The position numbers were made by a program, and so were the translations under genes. A stretch of DNA of 64,000 nucleotides from an uncultured Alphaproteobacteria bacterium (GTDB lineage Bacteria > Pseudomonadota > Alphaproteobacteria > Rhizobiales > Beijerinckiaceae). Under the pieces are notes generated by a model that made no database searches, was not told the DNA's origin, and saw nothing but the letters and a program-made list of their open reading frames with translations. Position 1 is the stretch's first letter. Each line of letters begins with the position of its first letter. Shown piece after piece: positions 17,645 through 25,455 of the stretch. The stretch spans positions 1 through 64,000 of the forward strand of contig CALKHP010000060.1 in NCBI GenBank assembly GCA_937988775.1. Reading direction: 5' to 3'.

Positions 17645-18886
17645 ATGCAGCCTTTCACGCCCCGCAGCCTGCGCGTCGGCCTCGTTGCCGTCATGCTGGC
17701 CTGCACCGGCCCGGCGCTCGCGCTTGACACCACGCTCGACGACGTGCGGCTCGAACAGACGCATGACGGCGTCAAGGCGACGCTGGTCGTCAAGCGCATC
17801 GAGATCACCGGCGCCAACCTGAGCAAGGACGAGTTGACGCAGCTGTTTTCCTCCGGCGTTTCGGACGAGGCCCGCAAGGCGCTCGCGGCACGGCTGAGCG
17901 CCAGCCGCATCAGCGCGCCCGAACTGGTCGCCACCAATGGCGAGGGCACCTTCACCATGGCGAACCTGGTCGCGGAGAATATCGACCGCGGCAAGATCGG
18001 CCATCTGGCGATTGCCAGTTTCGCCGGCGATTTCCCGGCGGAAAAGGGTGGGCGCGCCACGCTCAAATCCGGCCCGTTCGTGCTCGATGGCGGCGACCTG
18101 TCGCCGCTGCTCAGCGATGGCGTCTCGGCCGGCCTGGCGCTGACCTCGCATATGAGCTGGACCGGGCTGGAAATCGCCATTCCGGATGAGGATATGCCGG
18201 CCGGCAAGGGCGACAACCTGATCCGCATCACCATGGATTCCTTCGTTGCCGACGGCACGTCCGACGGCACGGTGCCGCTCAAGATGACGGCGAGGCTCGA
18301 TCATCTGCGCATCGTGCCACCGCCGGGCTCCGACATGGCCACCGGCATGCAGGCGGCCGGTTACGAGCAGGCCGATATCGGCCTGACCATGGCGGGGAGC
18401 TACGATCCGGCGACCCGCATCGCCACGCTGCAGGACTACACCCTCACCGGCGCCAAGGCCGGCGCGCTGAGCGTGCAGGGCACCTTCACCGACATGGACA
18501 AGACGGTGTTCTCCGGCAAGAACGACGACCGGATGGCGGCGCTGATGAAGGGCGCGGTCTCGACCCTGAAACTGAGCTATGCCGATGCCGGCCTGTTCGA
18601 CAAGGCGCTCGCCATCTATGCCGAGCAGGAAGGCAAGGCGCCGGCCGAGGTCAAGGCGCAATGGTCCGCCATGGCGAGCCAGTTCATTCCGCTCGTGCTT
18701 GGCGGTGCGCCCGGCTCGCTCAATGTCGCCAAGGCGATCTCCGGCTTCATCGCCAGGCCGCAGACGCTGACCATCACCGCCAAGGCCAAGGGCGGGCCGC
18801 TGCGCTTCGAGGAATTGTCGCGCATGAAGGACCCGAGCGGCCTGATCAAGCGGGTCGAACTCGACGGAACCTCCGGCGCGCGCTGA
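17645..18886 (+). CDS. Secreted protein of unknown function upstream of aroC
   Basis: A 413-residue protein I do not recognise. Residues 1-27 form a Sec signal peptide ending at an ALA|LD-type cleavage site. The mature part is soluble, low in cysteine, and looks beta-rich with repeated amphipathic strands (GVKATLVVKRIEITGANLSKDE; TLQDYTLTGAKAGALSVQG), in the manner of large periplasmic scaffold proteins. There is no catalytic motif, lipobox or second membrane segment. It sits 33 bp upstream of aroC on the same strand, so the two are probably co-transcribed. ATG 17645 gives the clean signal peptide; the frame opens at 17570. Confidence 0.7.
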   Translation: MQPFTPRSLRVGLVAVMLACTGPALALDTTLDDVRLEQTHDGVKATLVVKRIEITGANLSKDELTQLFSSGVSDEARKALAARLSASRISAPELVATNGEGTFTMANLVAENIDRGKIGHLAIASFAGDFPAEKGGRATLKSGPFVLDGGDLSPLLSDGVSAGLALTSHMSWTGLEIAIPDEDMPAGKGDNLIRITMDSFVADGTSDGTVPLKMTARLDHLRIVPPPGSDMATGMQAAGYEQADIGLTMAGSYDPATRIATLQDYTLTGAKAGALSVQGTFTDMDKTVFSGKNDDRMAALMKGAVSTLKLSYADAGLFDKALAIYAEQEGKAPAEVKAQWSAMASQFIPLVLGGAPGSLNVAKAISGFIARPQTLTITAKAKGGPLRFEELSRMKDPSGLIKRVELDGTSGAR

Positions 18887-18919
18887 TCGGCGGCGCCGCT
18901 ATGATTCGAGTGAGCCAGC

Positions 18920-20005
18920 ATGTCGTATAACAGCTTCGGCCATCTTTTCCGCGTCACCACCTTCGGCGAGAGCCACGGGCCGGCGCTCGGCTGCGTCGTC
19001 GACGGCTGCCCGCCGCTGATCCCGCTCACCGAAGGCGACATCCAGGGCGATCTCGACCGCCGCCGCCCCGGCCAGAGCCGCTTCACCACGCAGCGGCGTG
19101 AGCCCGATACCGTGCGCATCCTCTCCGGCGTGTTCGAGGACGATACCGGCGTGCAGGTCACCACCGGCACGCCGATCGGCCTGCAGATTGACAATGTCGA
19201 CCAGCGCTCCAAGGACTACGGCGACATCAAGGACAAGTTCCGCCCCGGCCACGCCGATTTCACCTATCAGGCGAAATACGGCATCCGCGACTATCGCGGC
19301 GGCGGCCGGTCATCGGCGCGCGAAACCGCGATGCGTGTTGCCGCCGGCGCCATCGCGCGCAAGGTCGTCGCCGGCGTGCGCATTCGCGGCGCGCTGGTGC
19401 AGATGGGGCCGCACACCATCGAGCGCGCCAACTGGGACTGGAACGAGGTCGGCAACAATCCGTTCTTCTGCCCCGATGCCGAGGCGGCGAAATTCTTCGA
19501 GATCTATCTCGACGGCATCCGCAAGGGCGGCTCCTCGGTCGGCGCGGTGATCGAGGTCGTCGCCGAGGGCGTGCCGGCCGGCTGGGGCGCGCCGGTCTAC
19601 GGCAAGCTCGATGCCGATATCGCGAGCGCGCTGATGAGCATCAACGCCGTCAAGGGCGTCGAGATCGGCGCCGGCATGGCCGCCGCCGCGCTCACGGGCG
19701 AGGAAAACGCCGACGAAATCCGCATGGGCAATGACGGCCGGCCGATCTTCACCGCCAACCATGCCGGCGGCATCCTCGGCGGCATCTCGACCGGCCAGCC
19801 GGTCGTGGCGCGCTTTGCCGTCAAGCCGACCTCGTCGATCCTGTCGCCGCGCGCCACCATCGACCGCCACGGCCACGAGACCGAAATCCTCACCAAGGGC
19901 CGCCACGACCCCTGCGTCGGCATCCGCGCCGTGCCGGTCGGCGAAGCCATGCTCGCCTGCGTGCTCGCCGACCATTTCCTGCGCCACAGGGCGCAGGTCG
20001 GCTGA
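18920..20005 (+). CDS. aroC: Chorismate synthase
   Basis: AroC converts 5-enolpyruvylshikimate-3-phosphate to chorismate with reduced FMN, the last common step to aromatic amino acids and folate. The 361-residue sequence has all three signatures: FGESHGPALGCVVDG, RRPGQSRFTTQRREPD, and FRPGHADFTYQAKYGIRDYRGGGRSSARETA-type residues spread over about 93-125. The C-terminal RHDPCVGIRAVPVGEAM is also intact. It is convergent with higBA, whose antitoxin stop is only 8 bp away. Confidence 0.98.
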   Translation: MSYNSFGHLFRVTTFGESHGPALGCVVDGCPPLIPLTEGDIQGDLDRRRPGQSRFTTQRREPDTVRILSGVFEDDTGVQVTTGTPIGLQIDNVDQRSKDYGDIKDKFRPGHADFTYQAKYGIRDYRGGGRSSARETAMRVAAGAIARKVVAGVRIRGALVQMGPHTIERANWDWNEVGNNPFFCPDAEAAKFFEIYLDGIRKGGSSVGAVIEVVAEGVPAGWGAPVYGKLDADIASALMSINAVKGVEIGAGMAAAALTGEENADEIRMGNDGRPIFTANHAGGILGGISTGQPVVARFAVKPTSSILSPRATIDRHGHETEILTKGRHDPCVGIRAVPVGEAMLACVLADHFLRHRAQVG

Positions 20006-20013
20006 AGGCGCCG

Positions 20014-20316
20014 TCAGGCCGCCATCGCGACCCGCTTCACCTTGATGCTGTTTTCGTGCATCCTCGCCTCGGCGAGGTCGTGGGCGGCCTGCATCCGCAA
20101 CAGCGTGTCGGCGCGCACGCCGAACGCCTTTTCGAAACGGATCGCCATTTCGGCCGACAGGCCGGCCTTGCCGTTTAGGAGGTTGCTCATCGCCTGCCGG
20201 GTCACGCCGAGCTTTTCGGCCGCGACGGTGACGCTCAGCCCATAAGGCGCGATGAACTCCATCCTGAGCCATGCGCCGGGATGCACGGCGAAGCTCGCAT
20301 GCAGCTTGATGGCCAT
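20014..20316 (-). CDS. higA: HigA-type antitoxin
   Basis: A 100-residue HTH antitoxin of the HigA/VapI group. The N-terminal HPGAWLRMEFIAPYGLSVT and the helix-turn-helix KLGVTRQAMSNLLNGKAGLS are canonical. It should bind HigB and, through the HTH, repress its own operon. Its ATG overlaps the toxin stop (TGATG), giving the toxin-first order typical of higBA. I chose ATG 20316 by that overlap and by homology; a longer frame to 20409 lies inside higB. Confidence 0.93.
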   Translation of the reverse strand: MAIKLHASFAVHPGAWLRMEFIAPYGLSVTVAAEKLGVTRQAMSNLLNGKAGLSAEMAIRFEKAFGVRADTLLRMQAAHDLAEARMHENSIKVKRVAMAA

Positions 20317-20603
20317 CAGTGATCGTCCTCCAGGTCGATGTCTTCGATCGCGAGAGCGTCGTTGATGCGAAACGTCATGCGCCAGTTTCTCGTCACCGTC
20401 AGCGACCAATACCCTTCCCGGTCGCCGGAGAGCATATGCGCCCCATAGTTGGGCGGAATGTTCAACTCCTCCAGGGTCTCGATGACGGCGAGATAGGCCA
20501 ACATGTTCCGAAGCCGGCTGACGAAGTTGCCCGGCAAGCCCTTTGCCTTGCCCGTCTCCGCGAAATTCCGGAGCGCCTTGTGCCGGATGCTCTCGATTTC
20601 CAC
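20316..20603 (-). CDS. higB: HigB-type toxin (RelE superfamily mRNA interferase)
   Basis: A 95-residue RelE/HigB toxin, expected to cleave mRNA on the ribosome. The family landmarks are IRHKALRNFAETG at the start, the GNFVSRLRNMLAYL helix, and the catalytic strand LTVTRNWRMTFRINDA with conserved Arg residues, followed by the acidic IEDIDLEDDH tail. The start codon is GTG 20603. A perfect inverted repeat at 20634-20650, 31 bp upstream, is a good candidate for the HigA operator. Confidence 0.93.
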   Translation of the reverse strand: MEIESIRHKALRNFAETGKAKGLPGNFVSRLRNMLAYLAVIETLEELNIPPNYGAHMLSGDREGYWSLTVTRNWRMTFRINDALAIEDIDLEDDH

Positions 20604-20633
20604 GTCGGTCGAATAACCCTTCTGGTGTCGTGT

Positions 20634-20650
20634 GTCAATTGTCGATTGAC
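20634..20650. promoter_or_regulatory. Inverted repeat upstream of higB, candidate HigA operator
   Basis: GTCAAT-TGTCG-ATTGAC is a perfect 6-bp-arm dyad ending 31 bp before the higB start codon. Position and size suit autoregulation by the HigBA complex. This is inference from symmetry and location. Confidence 0.5.
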
Positions 20651-20666
20651 GGGATGGGCATGGGTG

Positions 20667-20680
20667 ATGACTTCCGTCAT
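20667..20680. promoter_or_regulatory. Short inverted repeat between higB and the HTH-RibBA gene
   Basis: ATGAC-TTCC-GTCAT, a perfect 5-bp-arm dyad between the two better candidates at 20634 and 20687. It could be a second HigA site or part of the ribB promoter control. Weak on its own. Confidence 0.3.
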
Positions 20681-20686
20681 GTGTGT

Positions 20687-20707
20687 AATTTCACTTATAC
20701 TGAAATT
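20687..20707. promoter_or_regulatory. Inverted repeat overlapping the HTH-ribB promoter
   Basis: AATTTCA-CTTATAC-TGAAATT has perfect 7-bp arms. The spacer holds a TATACT -10-like element (20696-20701), 57 bp before the HTH-RibBA start codon. A repressor bound here would block that promoter, and the N-terminal HTH of the gene product is the obvious candidate. This is inference. Confidence 0.5.
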
Positions 20708-20757
20708 CTCTCCTGAATCCGGTTGCCGCGCGCGCGAGACGCGCCTAGTTTCCCACC

Positions 20758-22056
20758 ATGAAACTTGCTGACTGGCTCACCCGCACCAGGACCAAGCGCG
20801 TTGATTTCGCCAGGCGCCTCGGCATGTCGCCGGCGAGCGTCACTGCTCTGTGCAATGACGAGACCGCCTGGATCTCGCGCGAAAGCGCCGAACGCATCGC
20901 CGAGGCGACCGGCGGCGCCGTGACCCCCAACGACTTCCTGGGCCTTGGCGGCCTGGACCTGGAGAGAAACATGCTCGATAACGAAGCCCGCACGCGCGCC
21001 GCGATCGAGGCGTTCAGCCGCGGTGAAATCGTCATCGTTACCGATGATGACGACCGCGAGAACGAGGGCGACCTGATCGTCGCGGCCTCGCTCTGCACGC
21101 CGGAGAAGATGGCCTTCATCATTCGCAACACCTGCGGCATCGTCTGTGCGCCGCTGAGCATTGCCGAGGCGCGCCGGCTGCATCTGGCGCCGATGGTGGC
21201 GGCGAACGACGCGCCGCACGGCACCGCCTTCACCATCACGGTCGACGTCAAGCACGGCCTCACCACCGGCATTTCGGCCGAGCAGCGCACCAATACCGTG
21301 CGCGCGCTCGCCAATGGCAACATGGGCGCCAATGATTTCGTGCGCCCGGGCCATGTCTTCCCGCTCATCGCCAAGGATGGCGGCGTGCTGCTGCGCTCAG
21401 GGCATACCGAGGCGGCGGTCGACCTGTGCAAGCTCGCGGGCCTGCCGCCGGTCGGCGTGATCTGCGAACTCGCCAACGATGACGGCACGGTGATGAAGGG
21501 CGCGCAGATCACCGCCTTTGGCGAGACGCATGGCCTGAAGCGCATCTCGGTCGCCGACCTGATCGCCTATCGCCAGTCGCGCGAGAAACTGGTCGAGCGC
21601 GTCGCGACCTTCCAGGTTGCCGCCAGCATCGGCGAGGTGACCGGCCACGCCTATGTCACTGATTTCGACCCCGTGCAGCATTTCGCCTTCGTCTACGGCG
21701 ATATCGGCGACGGCACCGATATGCTGGTGCGGTTGCACCGCGCCGATGTCGTCGGCGATGTGCTGTGCGGCGCCAGGTCGATCAACGCGGCGCTCGAGCA
21801 GTTCAAGCGCGCCGGGCGCGGCATCCTGGTCTATCTGCGCGACGGCGCCGCCGGCGTGCCGCTGACCAGCGTGCAGGGCGATGGCAGTGACTCGGAAGCC
21901 GCCCGCCTGCGCCAGTGGAAGGAGGTCGGCCTCGGCGCGCAGATCCTGCGCGATCTCGGCGTGCGCTCGATCCGCAACCTGTCCGCGACGCCGCGCGCCT
22001 ATGTCGGCCTGTCCGGCTTCGGCATCGAGATCGTCGCCACCGAACCGGTCGAGTAG
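20758..22056 (+). CDS. ribB: HTH domain fused to 3,4-dihydroxy-2-butanone-4-phosphate synthase with degenerate GTP cyclohydrolase II domain
   Basis: A 432-residue protein in three parts. Residues 1-62 form a Cro/XRE-like helix-turn-helix (RVDFARRLGMSPASVTALCN). Residues about 72-280 are an intact RibB: the acidic active-site loop VTDDDDRENEGDLIV and LRSGHTEAAVDLCKLAG are present, so it should make the butanone-phosphate unit of riboflavin. The C-terminal GCH-II-like domain is degenerate: where RibA has RLHS-x-C-LTGD...CDCG this protein has RLHRADVVGDVLCGARS, losing the zinc cysteines. ATG 20758 has no clear Shine-Dalgarno, whereas ATG 20971 (codon 72), right at the RibB boundary, follows GGAGAG by 4 nt, so a shorter HTH-free form may also be made. 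Confidence 0.9.
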   Translation: MKLADWLTRTRTKRVDFARRLGMSPASVTALCNDETAWISRESAERIAEATGGAVTPNDFLGLGGLDLERNMLDNEARTRAAIEAFSRGEIVIVTDDDDRENEGDLIVAASLCTPEKMAFIIRNTCGIVCAPLSIAEARRLHLAPMVAANDAPHGTAFTITVDVKHGLTTGISAEQRTNTVRALANGNMGANDFVRPGHVFPLIAKDGGVLLRSGHTEAAVDLCKLAGLPPVGVICELANDDGTVMKGAQITAFGETHGLKRISVADLIAYRQSREKLVERVATFQVAASIGEVTGHAYVTDFDPVQHFAFVYGDIGDGTDMLVRLHRADVVGDVLCGARSINAALEQFKRAGRGILVYLRDGAAGVPLTSVQGDGSDSEAARLRQWKEVGLGAQILRDLGVRSIRNLSATPRAYVGLSGFGIEIVATEPVE

Positions 22057-22062
22057 GAACCC

Positions 22063-22992
22063 TTATCCGGCCATCAGCGCATCGACATGCGCCTCGACCG
22101 AGCGCGCCAGCCCGGTCAGATCATAGCCGCCCTCGAGCAGCGATACGAGACGGCCGCCGGCATGCTTGTCGGCGAGCGCCATCAGTTTGCGCGTCACCCA
22201 GCCGAAATCGGCCTCGTCCAGTGCGAGATTGGCGAGCGGGTCGCGCCGGTGCGCGTCGAACCCGGCCGAGACGAGCACCAGTTCGGGCTGGAAGGCATCG
22301 AGCCGGGGGAGCAGCAGGTCCTCGAACGCCTGCCGGAACACGGTGCCGTCATCGCCCGCCGCCAGCGGCGCGTTGACGATGGTGCCGTGCGTGCCGGTCT
22401 CGCCGCGCGCGCCGGTGCCGGGATAAAGCGGCATTTCGTGCGTCGAGCAATACATCGCCGAGGCGTCGTCCCACAGGATCTCCTGCGTGCCGTTGCCGTG
22501 ATGCACGTCGAAATCGACGATGGCCACGCGCCCGATGCCATGGCGCCGCTGCGCATGGCGGGCGGCGATGGCCACGTTGTTGAAGAAGCAGAAGCCCATG
22601 GCGCGCATGCTCTCGGCGTGATGGCCGGGCGGGCGGATGGCGCAGAAGGCGTTTTGGACCGCGCCGCCCAGCACGGCGTCGACGGCGTGGCAGCCGGCAC
22701 CGACGCCCCGCAACGCCGCTTCCAGCGTGCCGGGCGACATCGCGGTATCGGCATCGATCTGGACGAGCCCGTCATGTGGCGCGGCCGCCTCCAGCGCCGC
22801 GAGATGGCCGGGCGGATGCGCCAGCAGGATCGTCTCGCGCGCGGCTTCGGGCGCCTCCTCGCGCAGCAGCTCCCGGAAGCGCTCCTGCTCCAGCACCTCG
22901 GCGACGACCCGCAACCGATCCGGCCGCTCGGGATGGCCGGCCGGGGTCCGGTGGGCGAGAAAGCACGGGTGCGAGACGATCAGCGTTGTCAA
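22063..22992 (-). CDS. Histone-deacetylase-family amidohydrolase
   Basis: A 309-residue zinc hydrolase of the HDAC/acetylpolyamine-amidohydrolase/AcuC superfamily. Motifs in order: AGHPERPDRL; the tandem catalytic histidines RPPGHHAE; GFCFFNNVAIAA; the zinc-binding DFDVHHGNGTQ; and the third metal aspartate in SAGFDAHRRDPL; a glycine-rich LEGGYDL follows. All catalytic and metal residues are present. Bacterial members deacetylate acetylpolyamines, acetylated small molecules or proteins; the substrate here is not predictable. It is convergent with the HTH-RibBA gene (6 bp apart) and divergent from the L,D-transpeptidase. Confidence 0.92.
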   Translation of the reverse strand: MTTLIVSHPCFLAHRTPAGHPERPDRLRVVAEVLEQERFRELLREEAPEAARETILLAHPPGHLAALEAAAPHDGLVQIDADTAMSPGTLEAALRGVGAGCHAVDAVLGGAVQNAFCAIRPPGHHAESMRAMGFCFFNNVAIAARHAQRRHGIGRVAIVDFDVHHGNGTQEILWDDASAMYCSTHEMPLYPGTGARGETGTHGTIVNAPLAAGDDGTVFRQAFEDLLLPRLDAFQPELVLVSAGFDAHRRDPLANLALDEADFGWVTRKLMALADKHAGGRLVSLLEGGYDLTGLARSVEAHVDALMAG

Positions 22993-23224
22993 CGAAACTC
23001 TCCGGGGATGGCGATGGCACGACTGTCGCAGCCGGGGGCACGGGTGTCGATCATCTTGTCAAGGATGGCGCCGGCCGCGATGCAGCCCGTGTTGTCACCA
23101 CTGTTGCGCCAAATCAACAAATCGCCGCTACCGGAGATGTGCGCTAGAATATGCCTCGTCAAGCAAGAATACGCACGCTAAGCCGGACGAATATTCACGC
23201 GAATCTGATTATTGGAGCGCGACG

Positions 23225-23821
23225 ATGCGGTTCGCCAAGGTCCTGGCTCTTGTCCTGATATTCGGGGCACTCGGTGCCTGCAAGTACGAGTCGATCCCCG
23301 ACCCTGCCGTCTCCGGCAAGGATGCCGAGTGGCTGGCGCTCGCGCCGCAGCCGAGCAAGACCTACGATCCCTATACCAGCCGCATGCGCGTGCCGTATTC
23401 GACGAGCGAGGCGCCCGGCACCATCGTCATCAACTCGGACGCGAAGTTCCTCTACATGGTCGAGCAGGGCGGCACGGCGATCCGCTATCCGATCTCGGTT
23501 GGGCAGGACGAATACATCTATCGCGGCGACGCGGTGGTCGGCCGCAAGGCGGAATGGCCGTCCTGGACGCCGATGGCCGAGGCGCGCAGGCTGAACCCGA
23601 GCCTGCCGGCGACGGTGCATGGCGGCCCGGAAAACCCGCTCGGCGCCCGCGGCCTCTATCTCTATGAGGGCGGCAAGGACACCTATATCCGCATCCACGG
23701 CACCAACGAGCCGGAATATATCGGCCGGAACGTCTCGCTCGGCTGCATCCGCATGAACAATATCGACGTGATCGATCTCTACAATCGCGTCAAGATCGGC
23801 ACCAAGGTCGTCGTGAGCTGA
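23225..23821 (+). CDS. L,D-transpeptidase lipoprotein (YkuD domain)
   Basis: A 198-residue cell-envelope enzyme. The N-terminus is a lipoprotein signal (lipobox LGAC, Cys about 19). The YkuD domain begins at about residue 75 (GTIVINSDAKFLYMVEQGG) and ends with the catalytic IHGTNEPEYIG...VSLGCIRMNN motif, containing the active-site Cys and the HxxN His. It should form 3-3 cross-links or attach proteins to peptidoglycan from the periplasmic side. Start at ATG 23225 is set by GGAG at 23214-23217 and by the signal peptide. A strong terminator follows 20 bp after the stop. Confidence 0.94.
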   Translation: MRFAKVLALVLIFGALGACKYESIPDPAVSGKDAEWLALAPQPSKTYDPYTSRMRVPYSTSEAPGTIVINSDAKFLYMVEQGGTAIRYPISVGQDEYIYRGDAVVGRKAEWPSWTPMAEARRLNPSLPATVHGGPENPLGARGLYLYEGGKDTYIRIHGTNEPEYIGRNVSLGCIRMNNIDVIDLYNRVKIGTKVVVS

Positions 23822-23841
23822 GGTCTCGGCTCATGCGGACC

Positions 23842-23868
23842 AAAAGGCCGGCTCAGCCGGCCTTTTTT
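23842..23868 (+). terminator. Intrinsic terminator after the L,D-transpeptidase gene
   Basis: AAAAGGCCGGC-TCA-GCCGGCCTTTTTT: an 11-bp perfect stem rich in GC, a 3-nt loop and a run of six T, 20 bp after the stop codon. Confidence 0.9.
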
Positions 23869-23887
23869 ATTGGCTTGAGGTACAGCC

Positions 23888-24125
23888 GCCGTCATCGGCC
23901 GGCTTGACCGGCCGATCCCGATCGGAAGTGCGCGCCGGCTACCCCTGGATGCCGGGTCAAGCCCGGCAAAAGACCGTGCTGTTTCCTCAAGCGTCTTGTC
24001 CCGGCCTTGAGCCGGGACCCAGCTTTTCGCATCGGGATGGGCCGGATGAACCGGCCCATGACGGCGGAGGTGTTGGCGCGCCCATTTCAACCGTCATCGG
24101 ACGGCTTGACCGGCCGATCCCGATG
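23888..24125. repeat. Family B palindromic repeat array
   Basis: Several hairpin modules in a row: ATCGGCCGG-CTTGA-CCGGCCGAT (about 23894-23916), GCCGGG-TCAAG-CCCGGC (23951-23967), GTCCCGGC-CTTGA-GCCGGGAC (about 23999-24019), GGGCCGG-ATGAA-CCGGCCC (about 24040-24058), and a further GACGGCTTGACCGGCC copy near 24100-24120. The same modules in the same order are at 27023-27235. No gene lies in this stretch. Confidence 0.8.
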
Positions 24126-24186
24126 AGAGGAGCGCGGCGATCGGGCAGGTTTTCAGCCCCGGAGCACGTCCCGCGCAAGGCGCTGC

Positions 24187-24267
24187 CTATGCCGCGAGCG
24201 CGACCGGAACCGCCGCCTGCCGGGTCGGGCGGCCGAGCGTCACCAGCACGATTTCCGGCGGCACGCC
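24187..24267 (-). pseudogene. Duplicated 3' end of the metallophosphoesterase gene (remnant)
   Basis: Read on the minus strand these 81 bases encode GVPPEIVLVTLGRPTRQAA followed by VPVALAA and a TAG stop. The last residues of the intact gene at 24404-25345 read GMPPEIVLVTLGHPTRQAA then LPAARAA and stop at the same point. Homology begins abruptly at the Gly codon. So this is a diverged copy of only the last 26 codons plus stop, separated from the intact gene by a 93-bp hairpin repeat. It has no start and is not expected to be translated. Confidence 0.85.
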
Positions 24268-24294
24268 GATTTTATTGGTCTGGGACGGCTTCCA

Positions 24295-24387
24295 CAGTGT
24301 CATTCCCGGCGGCCAGCGGCCGGCCGGGAATCCAGGAGCCGCTTGCGTGGGGGCTTCTGGATTCCCGCCTTCGCGGGAATGACACTG
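24295..24387. repeat. Long hairpin repeat (family C) between the duplicated 3' ends
   Basis: The outer arms CAGTGTCATTCCCG (24295-24308) and CGGGAATGACACTG (24374-24387) are perfect inverted copies, and inner arms GGGAATCCAG (24326-24335) and CTGGATTCCC (24357-24366) are also perfect. The whole 93 bp can fold into one cruciform-like structure. The motif GGATTCCCGCCTTCGCGGGAATGAC is of a kind I recall as widespread in proteobacterial intergenic DNA. Confidence 0.85.
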
Positions 24388-24403
24388 AGAGATAACCTGT
24401 AGC

Positions 24404-25345
24404 CTACGCCGCGCGCGCGGCCGGAAGCGCCGCCTGCCGGGTCGGGTGGCCGAGGGTCACCAACACGATTTCCGGCGGCATGCCGAAGCGCACCGGCAAT
24501 TCGCCGGTGCCGAGCCCGCCCGAGACGATCAGGTGACGCCCGCCCTCGACCACGGCGCCATAAGCGTAGCGGTTGCCGTATTGCGAGGGCACGATCGGCG
24601 ACCAGCCGAACAGGCGCACCTGTCCGCCATGGGTGTGGCCGCTGAGTGTCAACGCCACGCGCGCCGGCACCTCGGGAAACACATCGGGCTCATGCGCCAT
24701 CAGGATGGCGGGCGCATCATCATCGAGCATGGCGATGGTTTTCGGCATGTCGTCGCGCCCGTCTCCGGCCCGGCCATTGACCCGCCCCCGGCGCAGATGG
24801 AAGGCGAGCGCATCGCCAAGGCCGAGCAGCCAGAACGGCCGTCCGTTGTGCAGCAGCTTGACGCCGTCATTCTCGAAGACCCGGATGCCGACGCGTTCGA
24901 GCGCGATTTGCGTCACGGTCGGGCCGTCGCGGCGCGCCTGCGCCAACTTGTCGTCCCACCAGTCGTGGTTGCCGAGCACGCCGTAAACGCCGAGCGGCGC
25001 GCGCAGCCCGCCGAGAATGGAGGCCGCCAGCGCCGCCAGCGGCACATGGCGCGGATCGTAGCCCATCACGTAATCGCCGAGCAGCAGGATCAGGTCCGGT
25101 TCGAGCGCGTTGGTCCTGGCGACGATCTGTTGCAGGCGCTCGGGCGGCATGGCGTAGCCGCCGATATGGATGTCGGTCAGGACCGCGATCCTGAGCCCGA
25201 GCGCCTCGGGCCAGTTCGCCGGGCGCGGGGCATATTCCGTGACGCTGAGGCTGACGCGCGGCTCATAGGCGAAGGCGTAGCCGCCCATGCCCATGAAGCC
25301 GGTGGCGGCCGTGGCGTATCTCAGAAACTGGCGGCGCGAGAACAA
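24404..25345 (-). CDS. Metallophosphoesterase with Tat signal (YaeI/YkoQ-like)
   Basis: A 313-residue exported phosphoesterase. The N-terminus has a twin-arginine motif (SRRQFLR) and hydrophobic stretch to about residue 28. The calcineurin-type metal motifs are complete: LTDIHIGG (DxH), LLLGDYVMG (GD), VLGNHDWWDD (GNHD), LMAHEPDV, and the terminal LSGHTHGGQ. Relatives include YaeI and chlamydial LpxG-type enzymes acting on phospholipids or UDP-diacylglucosamine; the substrate here is open. The start appears to be TTG 25345, which places the Tat motif immediately after it. Its last 26 codons are duplicated just downstream at 24187-24267. Confidence 0.92.
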   Translation of the reverse strand: MFSRRQFLRYATAATGFMGMGGYAFAYEPRVSLSVTEYAPRPANWPEALGLRIAVLTDIHIGGYAMPPERLQQIVARTNALEPDLILLLGDYVMGYDPRHVPLAALAASILGGLRAPLGVYGVLGNHDWWDDKLAQARRDGPTVTQIALERVGIRVFENDGVKLLHNGRPFWLLGLGDALAFHLRRGRVNGRAGDGRDDMPKTIAMLDDDAPAILMAHEPDVFPEVPARVALTLSGHTHGGQVRLFGWSPIVPSQYGNRYAYGAVVEGGRHLIVSGGLGTGELPVRFGMPPEIVLVTLGHPTRQAALPAARAA

Positions 25346-25455
25346 GCGGAAGCGTGCTCCAATGGGCTGCGATCGGGGGATGACCCGAGCCTATAGCACA
25401 TCGCGGCGGAATTTCGGCTGCGCCGCGTCTTCAATAATCCGTTAGCCGGCCAATG

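Noticed and set aside
15524..18661. A minus-strand open frame of about 1045 codons across the antiporter and secreted-protein genes
   Set aside because: Low-complexity Arg/His/Glu composition, no motifs, and it spans two well-supported plus-strand genes.
20651..20757. Possible FMN riboswitch upstream of the HTH-RibBA gene, and likewise in the 81 bp before ribA/RibD-C
   Set aside because: The conserved RFN blocks (AGGGGT...GCAAGGG style junctions) are absent and the leader regions are too short. Protein-mediated control at the dyads is more likely.
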